In this document: positions 14,531 through 20,632 of the stretch, piece after piece
Numbering within the stretch: position 1 is the stretch's first letter
Layout: each line of letters begins with the position of its first letter
NCBI GenBank assembly: GCA_041690535.1
Contig: JAWLHA010000071.1
Coordinates: 1 to 20,632, forward strand
Origin: JAWLHA01 sp041690535
Lineage (GTDB): Bacteria > Pseudomonadota > Gammaproteobacteria > Thiohalomonadales > Thiohalomonadaceae
Length of the DNA stretch: 20,632 bases
Reading direction: 5' to 3'
The notes under the pieces: model-generated
Told to the model about the DNA's origin: nothing
Seen by the model: the letters and a program-made list of their open reading frames with translations, nothing else
The model's database searches: none
Position numbers and translations under genes: made by a program

Positions 14531-15781
14531 TCAGACGAGACCCCGTCCGCAGTGGCGCTCCAGCGCCTCCAGGTAGCGTTCGGCCATGTCACTTCGCCGT
14601 TCGACGGCGCTGCGGGCCCGTTCGCCAAGCTGGCGGCGAGCCTCGCCATCGCTCAACAGACGGGTGAACACCTCGGCAAGGCCTTGGGGGGAACCCACCT
14701 GAACGGCCGCCCCCTCTTCCAGCAACAGCGTTGCCTCTGCAGCGAAGTTCTCCATAAAGGGGCCGAAGACGACGGCCTTCGCGAGCTCGGCCGGCTCGAG
14801 GAGATTCTGCCCCCCCTTGGGGACCAGCGAGCCGCCCACGAACACCAGTTCCGCACCTGCCAGGAAGCCACCTAGTTCGCCAAAGGTATCGGCGATATAC
14901 ACGGCTGTCTCGGGGTCGGGTCGATCACCACGGCTGCGCACTGCCAGTCGAAGGTTGAATCCTTTCAAATCCCGCAGGATCTCATTGAGCCGTTGTGGGT
15001 GGCGCGGCACAAGCACCAGCAGTTCTCCACGGGTTTCGGCCCGGGTCCACGCCTCCACCACCAGACGCTCTTCCCCATCCCGGGTGGATGCGGCGACCAC
15101 ATAGGGTCGCCCGAACTCGGCAGCTGCACTCTTTTTATGTGCCCCCAACGCTGCAAATTTCAAATTTCCCACTGTTTCCACCCGCGCTTCCGGCGCCCCG
15201 AGCGCCACGTAGGCCTCGGAGTCTTCCGGCGAGCGGGCAAGCACCGCGGAGACATGCCCAAGGGCGCTCCTCAGCAGTTCACGCACCCAACGGGGCGCCC
15301 CGATGGTGCGGCGGGAGAGCCGGCCATTGATGATGAGCAGCGGGATCCCGTGCGCCCCCACCTCGGCGAACAGGTTGGGCCAGATCTCCGTCTCCACCAC
15401 CAGGGCGCAGCGCGGTTCAAAGGTCCGCAGAAATCGGCGCACGCTCCCCGGCCAGTCGATGGGGAGAAAGGCGTGCTCCACCCCGGAAGGCAGTCGGTTG
15501 CGGGCAGTGCGGGCGCTGCTTACGGTGGAGGTGGTCAGTAGCAGGGGCAGTTGAGGACGGCGGCGATGAAGCAGCTCCAGCAGCGGCATGACCGCGTTGA
15601 CCTCGCCCACCGAAGCTGCATGGAACCACACCGGACGGTCCAAGTGTTTCTTCTCATAGCGGCCCGTGCGCTCCCGCAGGTAGCGGCGGTTGTTGTCCCG
15701 CACGGACAGCCACAGGAGGTGTGACCAGAGCAGTGGGGCGAGCAACCGCAGCAGCAGGCGGTAGAGGGTCAATCCCTTCAT
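14531..15781 (-). CDS. waaA: Kdo transferase WaaA (KdtA), GT30
   Basis: This 416-residue protein transfers Kdo from CMP-Kdo to lipid IVA. It has an N-terminal membrane anchor (LYRLLLRLLAPLLWSHLLWL, about 6-25), then RERTGRYEKK and WFHAASVGEVNA (52-63) with the catalytic-base glutamate E60. ETEIWPNL and INGRLSRRT follow in the middle. The C-terminal GT-B domain includes VVAASTRDGEE, VPRHPQR and GGSLVPKGGQNLLEPAELAK. ATG 15781 is chosen for the anchor and a GAGGT site; it lies 7 bp after the lpxL stop. Co-occurrence with kdkA suggests it may be monofunctional (one Kdo), but the sequence alone does not show that. Confidence 0.95.
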   Translation of the reverse strand: MKGLTLYRLLLRLLAPLLWSHLLWLSVRDNNRRYLRERTGRYEKKHLDRPVWFHAASVGEVNAVMPLLELLHRRRPQLPLLLTTSTVSSARTARNRLPSGVEHAFLPIDWPGSVRRFLRTFEPRCALVVETEIWPNLFAEVGAHGIPLLIINGRLSRRTIGAPRWVRELLRSALGHVSAVLARSPEDSEAYVALGAPEARVETVGNLKFAALGAHKKSAAAEFGRPYVVAASTRDGEERLVVEAWTRAETRGELLVLVPRHPQRLNEILRDLKGFNLRLAVRSRGDRPDPETAVYIADTFGELGGFLAGAELVFVGGSLVPKGGQNLLEPAELAKAVVFGPFMENFAAEATLLLEEGAAVQVGSPQGLAEVFTRLLSDGEARRQLGERARSAVERRSDMAERYLEALERHCGRGLV

Positions 15782-15788
15782 CGGGACC

Positions 15789-16715
15789 TCACGTGGCGTA
15801 GGGGTCGGGCTCCCCGACCGGACGGGTCTTGAAGCGTTTGTGGATCCACAGGTACTGCTCGGGGCAGGCCCGCACCTGCGCGGCGATGGCCTCGTTGATG
15901 CGCGAGGCATCGGCCACGTCGTCCTCGCTGGGAAAAGGCTGCAGTGGCGGCTCGATCCTGACTACGAACCCCTCGGTCCCGGGGAGTCGTTCGGAGTAGA
16001 AGGGGAGGACCGGTGCCCCGGAGAGGCGGGCCAGACGCGCCACACTGGTGAGGGTGGCGGTGGTGACGCCCATGAAGGGGGCGAAGACCGCCCGCTCCCG
16101 GCCGAAATCCTGGTCCGGGGCGATCCAGACGATCTTGTTTTTCCTCAGGGCCCGCAATATCCCACGCATGTCGGTATTGGAGAGCACGTCGTCACAGTGA
16201 CGCCGCCTGCAGGCGCCCATGACTGCGTCGAAAAGCGGATTGTGAGCGCGTTTGTAGATGGGTTGTACGTCGGGGCTGTGAAAGCTCAGGAGCCGGCCGC
16301 TTATCTCCAGGGTGGTGTAGTGGCCACCGAGAAGGATGGTGCCCTTTCCGGCCTCGCGGGCCTGCGCCAGATGCTCGATGCCTTCGATACGATACAGGGC
16401 TCGGAGGGTACGGTCGCTCCCCCACCAGGCCAGGCCGGCCTCGAAGAGCGAAATGCCGGTGGCCTCGAAACTACGCTTCACCAGTCGCTGGCGCTCGGCC
16501 TCCGAGAGTTCGGGAAAGCAGAGGCGGACATTGGTTTCGGCGATGCGGCGTCGGCTGCCAGCCAGTCGGTGCATCAGCCGGCCGATACCCCGGCCCAGGC
16601 GCAGTTGCCAGCCCCAGGGGAGCAGTGCCAGGAGTCGCAGCACGCCAAGGCCCAGCCACGTCGGCCAGTACCGCGGCGCCAGGAAATCGGTGGGTCGGAG
16701 TGTGTCGGTTTTCAT
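15789..16715 (-). CDS. lpxL: Lipid A late acyltransferase (LpxL/HtrB family)
   Basis: This 308-residue inner-membrane enzyme adds a secondary acyl chain from acyl-ACP to Kdo-lipid IVA. A hydrophobic N-terminal segment (WLGLGVLRLLALLPWGWQL, about 20-38) anchors it. The HX4E catalytic dyad is H132/E137 in LLGGHYTTLEISGR (128-141). VQPIYKRAHNPLFDAVM and VWIAPDQDFG are further family blocks, and PEQYLWIHKRFKTRP near the end is diagnostic. Length is typical. ATG 16715 has no clear RBS. The gene is directly upstream of waaA and may be co-transcribed with the hemerythrin-domain gene. LpxL versus LpxM specificity is not resolved; an LpxL-type role is the default. Confidence 0.9.
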   Translation of the reverse strand: MKTDTLRPTDFLAPRYWPTWLGLGVLRLLALLPWGWQLRLGRGIGRLMHRLAGSRRRIAETNVRLCFPELSEAERQRLVKRSFEATGISLFEAGLAWWGSDRTLRALYRIEGIEHLAQAREAGKGTILLGGHYTTLEISGRLLSFHSPDVQPIYKRAHNPLFDAVMGACRRRHCDDVLSNTDMRGILRALRKNKIVWIAPDQDFGRERAVFAPFMGVTTATLTSVARLARLSGAPVLPFYSERLPGTEGFVVRIEPPLQPFPSEDDVADASRINEAIAAQVRACPEQYLWIHKRFKTRPVGEPDPYAT

Positions 16716-16724
16716 GGAACGGGG

Positions 16725-16759
16725 GGCCCGAAGGGGCCACCTGAGCCGCCGGCGGCTCA
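16725..16759. repeat. Two hairpins between the hemerythrin gene and lpxL
   Basis: A stem GGCCC/GGGCC (16725-16729 with 16734-16738, loop GAAG) lies beside a perfect 18-bp palindrome TGAGCCGCCGGCGGCTCA (16742-16759). The palindrome includes the hemerythrin stop codon (16757-16759). Both lie directly in front of the lpxL start, where an RBS would be expected. No T-run follows on the minus strand, so attenuation or RNA protection is more plausible than plain termination. Confidence 0.5.
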
Positions 16760-17290
16760 AAGATAAGTGGGAGTCAACCCGCGACGCTCGGCCATGCTGA
16801 TGCCGATGGTCTTGAGTTCGTCGCGGCCGAAGATATGTTGGGCGATCTCCAGCAGTTCGCTGTTTTCCCTCTCCACGTGGCTGCGCTGGGCCTCGGCGAA
16901 TCGGTTTGCCAGCGTTTCGAAACTGTCCAAGTCCTTGATCTCGTTGGGGCGTGCCAGCAGCGGCCCCAGCTCCTCCCAAAGCGCATCGAGCGTGCGGTGC
17001 TCCTGGCGCAGACGATGCACGAGATCTGCAAGCTTCAGGGATTGCCGGGTGACGCGGGGGAAGAGGTCGCTCTCCTCGTCCTCATGGTGGTGCCGGCCGG
17101 CCGTTGTGAAGTAATGGGATATACGGCGGGCCGCCGCTCTCGCCTCATCATCCGGGCCGGCGGTCCTGAGGTGCTGAGCCAACCGGATCAGCATGTCGCA
17201 CTGGCCGAGGATCCGCGCATGGCACGCGCGCAGCAAGCCAAGCGGGTCGCTGAAATCGGGGGCGGCGGTAGGAAAAAGGGGTTCGCTCAT
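16757..17290 (-). CDS. Hemerythrin HHE cation-binding domain protein
   Basis: This 177-residue predicted cytoplasmic four-helix-bundle protein has the ligand pattern of hemerythrin-like HHE domains. Candidate ligands are H24 (LLRACHARI), H59 and the HHHEDEE run (67-73), H98 (RLRQEHRTLD) and H138 with E142 (QRSHVERENSELL). Such proteins bind a di-iron centre and O2, NO or iron, and many act in redox or nitric-oxide stress. The role here is unknown. No RBS is obvious at ATG 17290; TACAAT lies only 9 bp upstream, which would suit a nearly leaderless transcript, but no good -35 accompanies it. It precedes lpxL by 41 bp on the same strand. Confidence 0.85.
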   Translation of the reverse strand: MSEPLFPTAAPDFSDPLGLLRACHARILGQCDMLIRLAQHLRTAGPDDEARAAARRISHYFTTAGRHHHEDEESDLFPRVTRQSLKLADLVHRLRQEHRTLDALWEELGPLLARPNEIKDLDSFETLANRFAEAQRSHVERENSELLEIAQHIFGRDELKTIGISMAERRGLTPTYL

Positions 17291-17337
17291 CGCTCGTTCA
17301 TTGTAACCATTCGGGGGTGCCGGAGATCACCCTGGGC

Positions 17338-17524
17338 CGCTGCCATGCGGGGTAAACACATACTTACGTTAGGGCCGTGCTGTGAGCGATGTAAGTCCTT
17401 GAAAGCAGGTCGACGGCCGCATGGACGCGGCCGGGGCGCGTACAGGGATGTATTAACAGCGTACCTGCTTTCAAGGACTTACATCGCTCTTGGGTAAGTA
17501 TGCGTTTACCCTGCGCTGCCATGC
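17338..17524. mobile_element. MITE-like element with long inverted repeats and flanking 11-bp direct repeats
   Basis: The outer inverted repeat GGGTAAACACATACTTAC (17350-17367) pairs with 17494-17511 with one mismatch in 18. A perfect 27-bp inner inverted repeat joins 17384-17410 and 17463-17489. The centre has a further hairpin, CGGCCGC/GCGGCCG (17414-17420, 17427-17433). The element is framed by a direct repeat CGCTGCCATGC at 17338-17348 and 17514-17524, resembling a target-site duplication. No open reading frame is credible within it. It occupies the gap between the isochorismatase-like gene and the hemerythrin gene. Confidence 0.75.
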
Positions 17525-17573
17525 AGCAAGGTCAACCCTCGTTCGGCGGCATGACCTGCGTCTCCACGCTTGT

Positions 17574-18158
17574 TCATTTTATCAGAGCCGAGAGGGTCTT
17601 GAAGTGAGGATGCGCCGCATCGCGCAGCCACTCGAAAACCACCGACTCGGTGTTGGTCACAATCACCCCGGCGCGGCGCAGGCGCGACATGGCATTGTGG
17701 TGATTCGCCGGCGCCCGTGAACAGCAGGCGTCCTTGATCACGAATACTGTGTAGCCCTCCACCAACAGGGAGAGGGCGGTCTGCAGCACGCAGACGTGGG
17801 ACTCCATCCCGGCAAGCACCACCTGGGGCCTGTGCTCCTCTGCCAGCACCTCCCGAAACTGCTCGGCACCCCCACAGGCAAAGCAGCTCTTCTCCACCAC
17901 GGCCGTGCCGGGGTCCAGCCCCCCGGCGAGTTCCGCTTCGGTAGGCCCAAGGCCCTTGGGGTACTGTTCGGTGACCACGATTGGAATACCCAACCGCGAG
18001 GCGCCTTGCAGCAGAACCCCGCCATTCTTGATCACCCGCTCCCGATCCTCGGGGCGCATGGCCGAGGCGAGGCGAGTCTGGACATCGATCAGGACCAGCC
18101 GGCTGTCGGCCGCGCTGCAGAGCGCAGCCGAGGGGGAGGGAGCGCCTGCGGTTGTCAT
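17574..18158 (-). CDS. Isochorismatase-like cysteine hydrolase
   Basis: This 194-residue protein belongs to the isochorismatase/nicotinamidase fold. The catalytic triad is D25 (SRLVLIDVQ), K90 (AVVEKSCF) and C123 (GMESHVCVLQTA). A cis-peptide region (LAGMESHV) is in place, and the family signature VVTEQYPKGLG (61-71) is seen. Close relatives (YcaC/ISOC1 types) have no settled substrate; genuine isochorismatase or nicotinamidase activity is not implied. ATG 18158 lies 4 nt after the tolC stop and its RBS (GAGG) overlaps that stop, so it is probably translationally coupled to tolC. The C-terminus ends at LSALIK. Confidence 0.85.
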   Translation of the reverse strand: MTTAGAPSPSAALCSAADSRLVLIDVQTRLASAMRPEDRERVIKNGGVLLQGASRLGIPIVVTEQYPKGLGPTEAELAGGLDPGTAVVEKSCFACGGAEQFREVLAEEHRPQVVLAGMESHVCVLQTALSLLVEGYTVFVIKDACCSRAPANHHNAMSRLRRAGVIVTNTESVVFEWLRDAAHPHFKTLSALIK

Positions 18159-18162
18159 CGCC

Positions 18163-19449
18163 TCATTGCAGCCAGGCGTTGATCTGTGCCACGTCGGTGG
18201 GCGTGAGGGTACCTGCAGCCTGCTTCAGGCGCAGCGTCGAGAGGATATAGTCGTAACGGGAGCGGGCATAATCGCGCCGGGCGCGGAACAGCTCCCGCTG
18301 GGCATCCAGGACGTCCACCGCGGTGCGCGTCCCGACGTCGTAGCCCGCCTGGGTTGCCTCCAGCGCGGTCTGTGCCGAGGCCAGCGCCTGGCGAAGCGCA
18401 AGCACTTGGCTGATGCCGGCCCGTATATTCAAAAAAGCATCCCGGGTCTGGCGCACGGTGGCGCGACGCTGCAATTCCCGTAGCTCCTGTGCCTGACCAT
18501 ACAGTGCTGCCGCTTCGCGGGTGCGGGAGGTGATCGCCCCGCCCTGGTAGAAGGGGAAGTTGAGCTGAATGCCCACCGTGGTGGCGTCATCCTCGAAGGC
18601 GAACGCGCCCTGCTCGGAGTGGCCATAGCTGGCGACCAGATCGAGGCTGGGATAGCGGGTGGCGCGCTGACGGCCCACCTCCTGGCGCGCCACATCGGTC
18701 TGTGCCTCGGCGGCAATCAATTCCAGGTTCTGCTGCACGGCGGTGTCGACCCACTGCTCGATGTCCTCGGGCTCGGGGACCAGCAGGGGCATGTCCGCCC
18801 CGAGGGGGGCCAGGTCGGCGAACGCGCGACCGGTGATCTCCCGCAGCAGCTCGTTGGCAATGTCGAGCTGGTTGCGCGCGGCGATCTCCTGGGCCACTGC
18901 CAGGTCATAGCGGGCCTGTGCCTCGCGCACATCGGTGACCGCCGTCAGCCCCACCTCAAAGCGCTGTTGTGTCTGACGCAATTGCTGGCCAATGGAGGTC
19001 TTCTCCGCCTCGGCGAATTCGAGGTTGTCCTTGGCCGCGAGGACGAGAAAGTAGCTGGTGGCGACCCGGGTGATCAGATCCTGACGGGCACTGCCCAGCT
19101 GAGCATCGGCCTGCGCCACCCTGCTGTCCGCCTGGCGCAGCAGGAGCCAGTAGTCATGATGATAGAGGGCCTGCTGCAGGTTCAGTGAGTAGTTGGAGTT
19201 GGTGTAGTTGCCGTTGCGGTCGCTGTCGATGCTGGTCTGGGCCGCTTGCGCATTCAAGGCCGGAAGGAGCAGGGACCGTGCCTGTGGCTTGGCTTCCACG
19301 GCGGCGCGATGCGCCGCTTCGGCCGCGGCCAGCCGGGGGTCCTTGGCCTGGGCCACCCGATAAACGTCCATGAGGTCTTCGCCCTGAGCGCTGCCAAGGG
19401 TGACAAGGAGGCCGAGAGCGGCGATCGATGTGAGGACAGGTCGTTGCAT
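18163..19449 (-). CDS. tolC: TolC-family outer membrane efflux/export channel
   Basis: This 428-residue protein has a signal peptide (MQRPVLTSIAALGLLVTLGSAQG, cleaved near residue 23). Two OEP repeats follow, each with long alternating helices. The first has EDLMDVYRVAQAKDP and SNYSLNLQQALYHHDYW; the second has QGAFAFEDDATTVGIQLNFPFYQGGAITSRTREA. VGLTAVTDVREAQARYDLA and YDVGTRTAVDVLDAQRELFRARRDYARSRYDYILSTLRLKQAAGTL are strong TolC signatures. The protein forms the trimeric outer-membrane duct for type I secretion and RND/MFS efflux. AAGGA lies about 9 nt before ATG 19449. The partner inner-membrane pump is not in this window. Adjacent genes follow the PIMT-like then tolC order seen in many gammaproteobacteria. 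Confidence 0.93.
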   Translation of the reverse strand: MQRPVLTSIAALGLLVTLGSAQGEDLMDVYRVAQAKDPRLAAAEAAHRAAVEAKPQARSLLLPALNAQAAQTSIDSDRNGNYTNSNYSLNLQQALYHHDYWLLLRQADSRVAQADAQLGSARQDLITRVATSYFLVLAAKDNLEFAEAEKTSIGQQLRQTQQRFEVGLTAVTDVREAQARYDLAVAQEIAARNQLDIANELLREITGRAFADLAPLGADMPLLVPEPEDIEQWVDTAVQQNLELIAAEAQTDVARQEVGRQRATRYPSLDLVASYGHSEQGAFAFEDDATTVGIQLNFPFYQGGAITSRTREAAALYGQAQELRELQRRATVRQTRDAFLNIRAGISQVLALRQALASAQTALEATQAGYDVGTRTAVDVLDAQRELFRARRDYARSRYDYILSTLRLKQAAGTLTPTDVAQINAWLQ

Positions 19450-19524
19450 CAGCTACATCCTTACGACATGCCGGGAATACCCGGGAAAACAGGAACGGAA
19501 ACCGGGGCAAGGGCCCCGGGATCA

Positions 19525-19554
19525 CCACTATATTAGGAATGTCTTATATAGTGG
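19525..19554. promoter_or_regulatory. Palindromic operator-like site upstream of tolC
   Basis: CCACTATAT (19525-19533) and ATATAGTGG (19546-19554) form a perfect 9-bp dyad around 12 nt, about 75 bp upstream of the tolC start. On the minus strand a TATAAG lies within it (TTGATG is 15 bp upstream, too close for a strong promoter). A dyad in this position could bind a transcription factor such as a MarR or TetR type; none is identified. Its low G+C in a G+C-rich region is distinctive. Confidence 0.45.
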
Positions 19555-19573
19555 GGCTACCTGCATCAAGAAT

Positions 19574-19596
19574 CAACCGCCAATCCATGGCGGTTG
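19574..19596 (-). terminator. Possible weak terminator after the PIMT-like gene
   Basis: CAACCGCC (19574-19581) pairs with GGCGGTTG (19589-19596) around a 7-nt loop, 10 bp after the PIMT-like stop at 19606. On the minus strand the stem is followed by ATTCTTGA, only a few Ts. It may only partly stop transcription before the tolC promoter region. Confidence 0.4.
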
Positions 19597-19605
19597 CCAG
19601 GAGAT

Positions 19606-20268
19606 TCAGAATGTGAAGCGCTTCGGCCGGGGCGCGTTCAGAAGCGGCGCCAGCACCGTTTCGAACAGGCTCTCCGTATGCCAGGCGTTGGCGCTGGTGC
19701 GGGTAATGAGCAGGGCCTCCATGACCGGCGCCTCACCGACCACGGCGAACAGCCGTCCACCCACTTCCAGGCTCTTGCGGAACTCCTCGGCCAGTTCGGG
19801 CAGGGAGCCGGTGACGGCGATGGCGTTGTAGAGGCCATGCTGCGGCCAGCCAGTGGCTGCATCGCCCACTTCCAGGGTCACATTGCCGATCCCATGGTCG
19901 CGCAGGCGGCGCTCGGCAGCCTCCTTGAGTTCAGGGACGATCTCCACGCTGTAAACATGGCCGGCCATCTTCGCGAGCAGCGCGGTGACGAAGCCGCTGC
20001 CCGTGCCCACTTCCAAAACCCTCTCGCCGGGCTGGACATTCAGTGCCTGAAGCATGCGGGCTTCGATCTTGGGGGCCATCATCCGTTGACCGTGACCCAG
20101 ATCGACTTCCATATCGACGAAGGCAAGATTGCAGAACGGTGCGGGGACGAAATCCTCCCGGGGGGTCTGCAGAATCAAATCCAGGACGCGCTCATCGAGC
20201 ACCTCCCAGGGGCGGATTTGTTGCTGAATCATGTTGTGGCGGGCAAGCTCGAGATTCATCTCAACCAT
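19606..20268 (-). CDS. Protein-L-isoaspartate O-methyltransferase-like protein (PIMT family)
   Basis: This 220-residue class I methyltransferase has SAM motif I VLEVGTGSGF (84-93), followed by HVYSVEI and VGDAATGWP. The N-terminal ARHNMIQQQIRPWEVLDERVLDLI (9-32) and REDFVPAPFCNLAFVDMEVDLGHGQRMMAPKIEARML match PIMT architecture. Known PIMT has GQTIS-x-P in the substrate pocket; here the aligned block is GQRMMAP (60-66), so the usual serine/threonine is missing. It may therefore act on another substrate or be a non-canonical paralogue. ATG 20268 is preferred (AGGGA about 8 nt upstream), with ATG 20259 as an alternative. It precedes tolC, an arrangement common in related bacteria. True Pcm is usually elsewhere, near surE. 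Confidence 0.85.
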   Translation of the reverse strand: MVEMNLELARHNMIQQQIRPWEVLDERVLDLILQTPREDFVPAPFCNLAFVDMEVDLGHGQRMMAPKIEARMLQALNVQPGERVLEVGTGSGFVTALLAKMAGHVYSVEIVPELKEAAERRLRDHGIGNVTLEVGDAATGWPQHGLYNAIAVTGSLPELAEEFRKSLEVGGRLFAVVGEAPVMEALLITRTSANAWHTESLFETVLAPLLNAPRPKRFTF

Positions 20269-20528
20269 GGGTGGTTCCCTGCAAGCGGTCGCAAAAATAG
20301 TTGAAGGGTAAGCACTTTGGCGGTAGGTGGCAAGAAGGGGGGCGCGGGGACGGTCGCTTCGACCTGGAAAGATGGAGTGTTTGTTTGTACTCGCTAACGG
20401 CGGATGCCTTTGTTTACCGAGAGTTGAGCCGCCGCCCCCCATCCTTCACCTTGCAACTGGGGTAATGTTCCATTAATGTTTACGGAGCTGCTAGAGCACC
20501 GAACAGATAAATCCGAGGCGCCCAACAT
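20269..20528. other. Intergenic region upstream of the PIMT-like gene, no gene seen
   Basis: About 260 bp separate the PIMT-like start from the palindromic repeat at 20529. It contains A+T-richer patches (for example around 20380-20400 and 20465-20480) and C-rich runs. No convincing promoter pair, riboswitch or open frame was found, although the promoter of the PIMT-like gene should lie here. Confidence 0.4.
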
Positions 20529-20601
20529 GTAGGGTGGATAAGCGCAGCGCATCCACCGTGCGGCGCCGAATTGGTGGATGCGCTGCGCGTATCCACCCTA
20601 C
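20529..20601. repeat. Long palindromic GTAGGGTGGAT repeat
   Basis: Arms 20529-20557 and 20573-20601 are inverted copies with 28 of 29 bases matching and a 15-nt loop. They begin GTAGGGTGGATAAGCGCAGC and end with ATCCACCCTAC. This family of intergenic palindromes (GTAGGGTGGAT...ATCCACCCTAC) is known to be scattered through many gammaproteobacterial genomes. The remaining 31 bases of the window are G+C-rich with no feature seen. Confidence 0.8.
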
Positions 20602-20632
20602 CTCGGTTCGCTGCCCCCGCCCCCCGCGGCGC

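Noticed and set aside
20269..20632. Possible TPP riboswitch or other structured leader upstream of the PIMT-like gene
   Set aside because: I looked for the conserved TPP core (CTGAGA and ACCTGA-type blocks) on both strands and did not find it. The only strong structure is the GTAGGGTGGAT palindrome.

Overview
The window reads as a chromosomal segment of a G+C-rich gammaproteobacterium. The gene content and codon habit resemble the Chromatiales/Ectothiorhodospiraceae (Thioalkalivibrio-like), but that is inference from protein flavour, not a database match. Nearly all genes serve the outer membrane. The core is a lipopolysaccharide (LPS) inner-core and lipid A gene cluster.

Layout. 1-894: a REP-associated tyrosine transposase (RAYT) gene lies inside an array of 78-bp palindromic REP-like units. 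945-3884 (+): a tight three-gene operon of heptosyltransferase WaaF, a WaaE/KdtX-like GT2 and a GT4 glycosyltransferase. 4064-4750 (+): a lower-G+C SAM methyltransferase. 4802-10090 (-): UDP-glucose dehydrogenase and UDP-glucuronate decarboxylase, which make UDP-xylose, followed by three glycosyltransferases (GT2, GT-B, GT9). 10216-13257 (-): an LTA-synthase/sulfatase-type membrane enzyme and a WaaC-like heptosyltransferase. 13359-14072 (+): Kdo kinase KdkA. 14073-14530: a non-coding convergent region filled with nested palindromic elements. 14531-17290 (-): WaaA (Kdo transferase), an LpxL-family acyltransferase and a hemerythrin-domain protein. 17338-17524: a MITE-like element. 17574-20268 (-): isochorismatase-like hydrolase, TolC, and a protein-isoaspartate-methyltransferase-like protein. 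20269-20632: no gene; it holds another long palindromic repeat.

How the genes fit together. LpxL completes lipid A acylation, WaaA adds Kdo and KdkA phosphorylates it. The WaaC-like protein and WaaF add heptoses. The WaaE-like GT2, the GT4 and the minus-strand glycosyltransferases extend the core. Ugd and Uxs supply UDP-glucuronate and UDP-xylose, so a xylose or uronic acid residue in the core or outer glycan is predicted. The sulfatase-type protein may add phosphoglycerol or phosphoethanolamine. TolC is the outer-membrane channel of export systems encoded elsewhere.

The most unusual content is non-coding. At least five sequence-unrelated families of palindromic or terminal-inverted-repeat elements occur in 20 kb. 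They include a 162-bp MITE-like element framed by 11-bp direct repeats and two adjoining elements with near-identical GTAACTA(C/T)TC ends. I saw no CRISPR array, tRNA, rRNA or obvious riboswitch. No coherent new multi-gene system is evident; the best novelty candidates are the repeat elements and the UDP-xylose/glycosyltransferase block.
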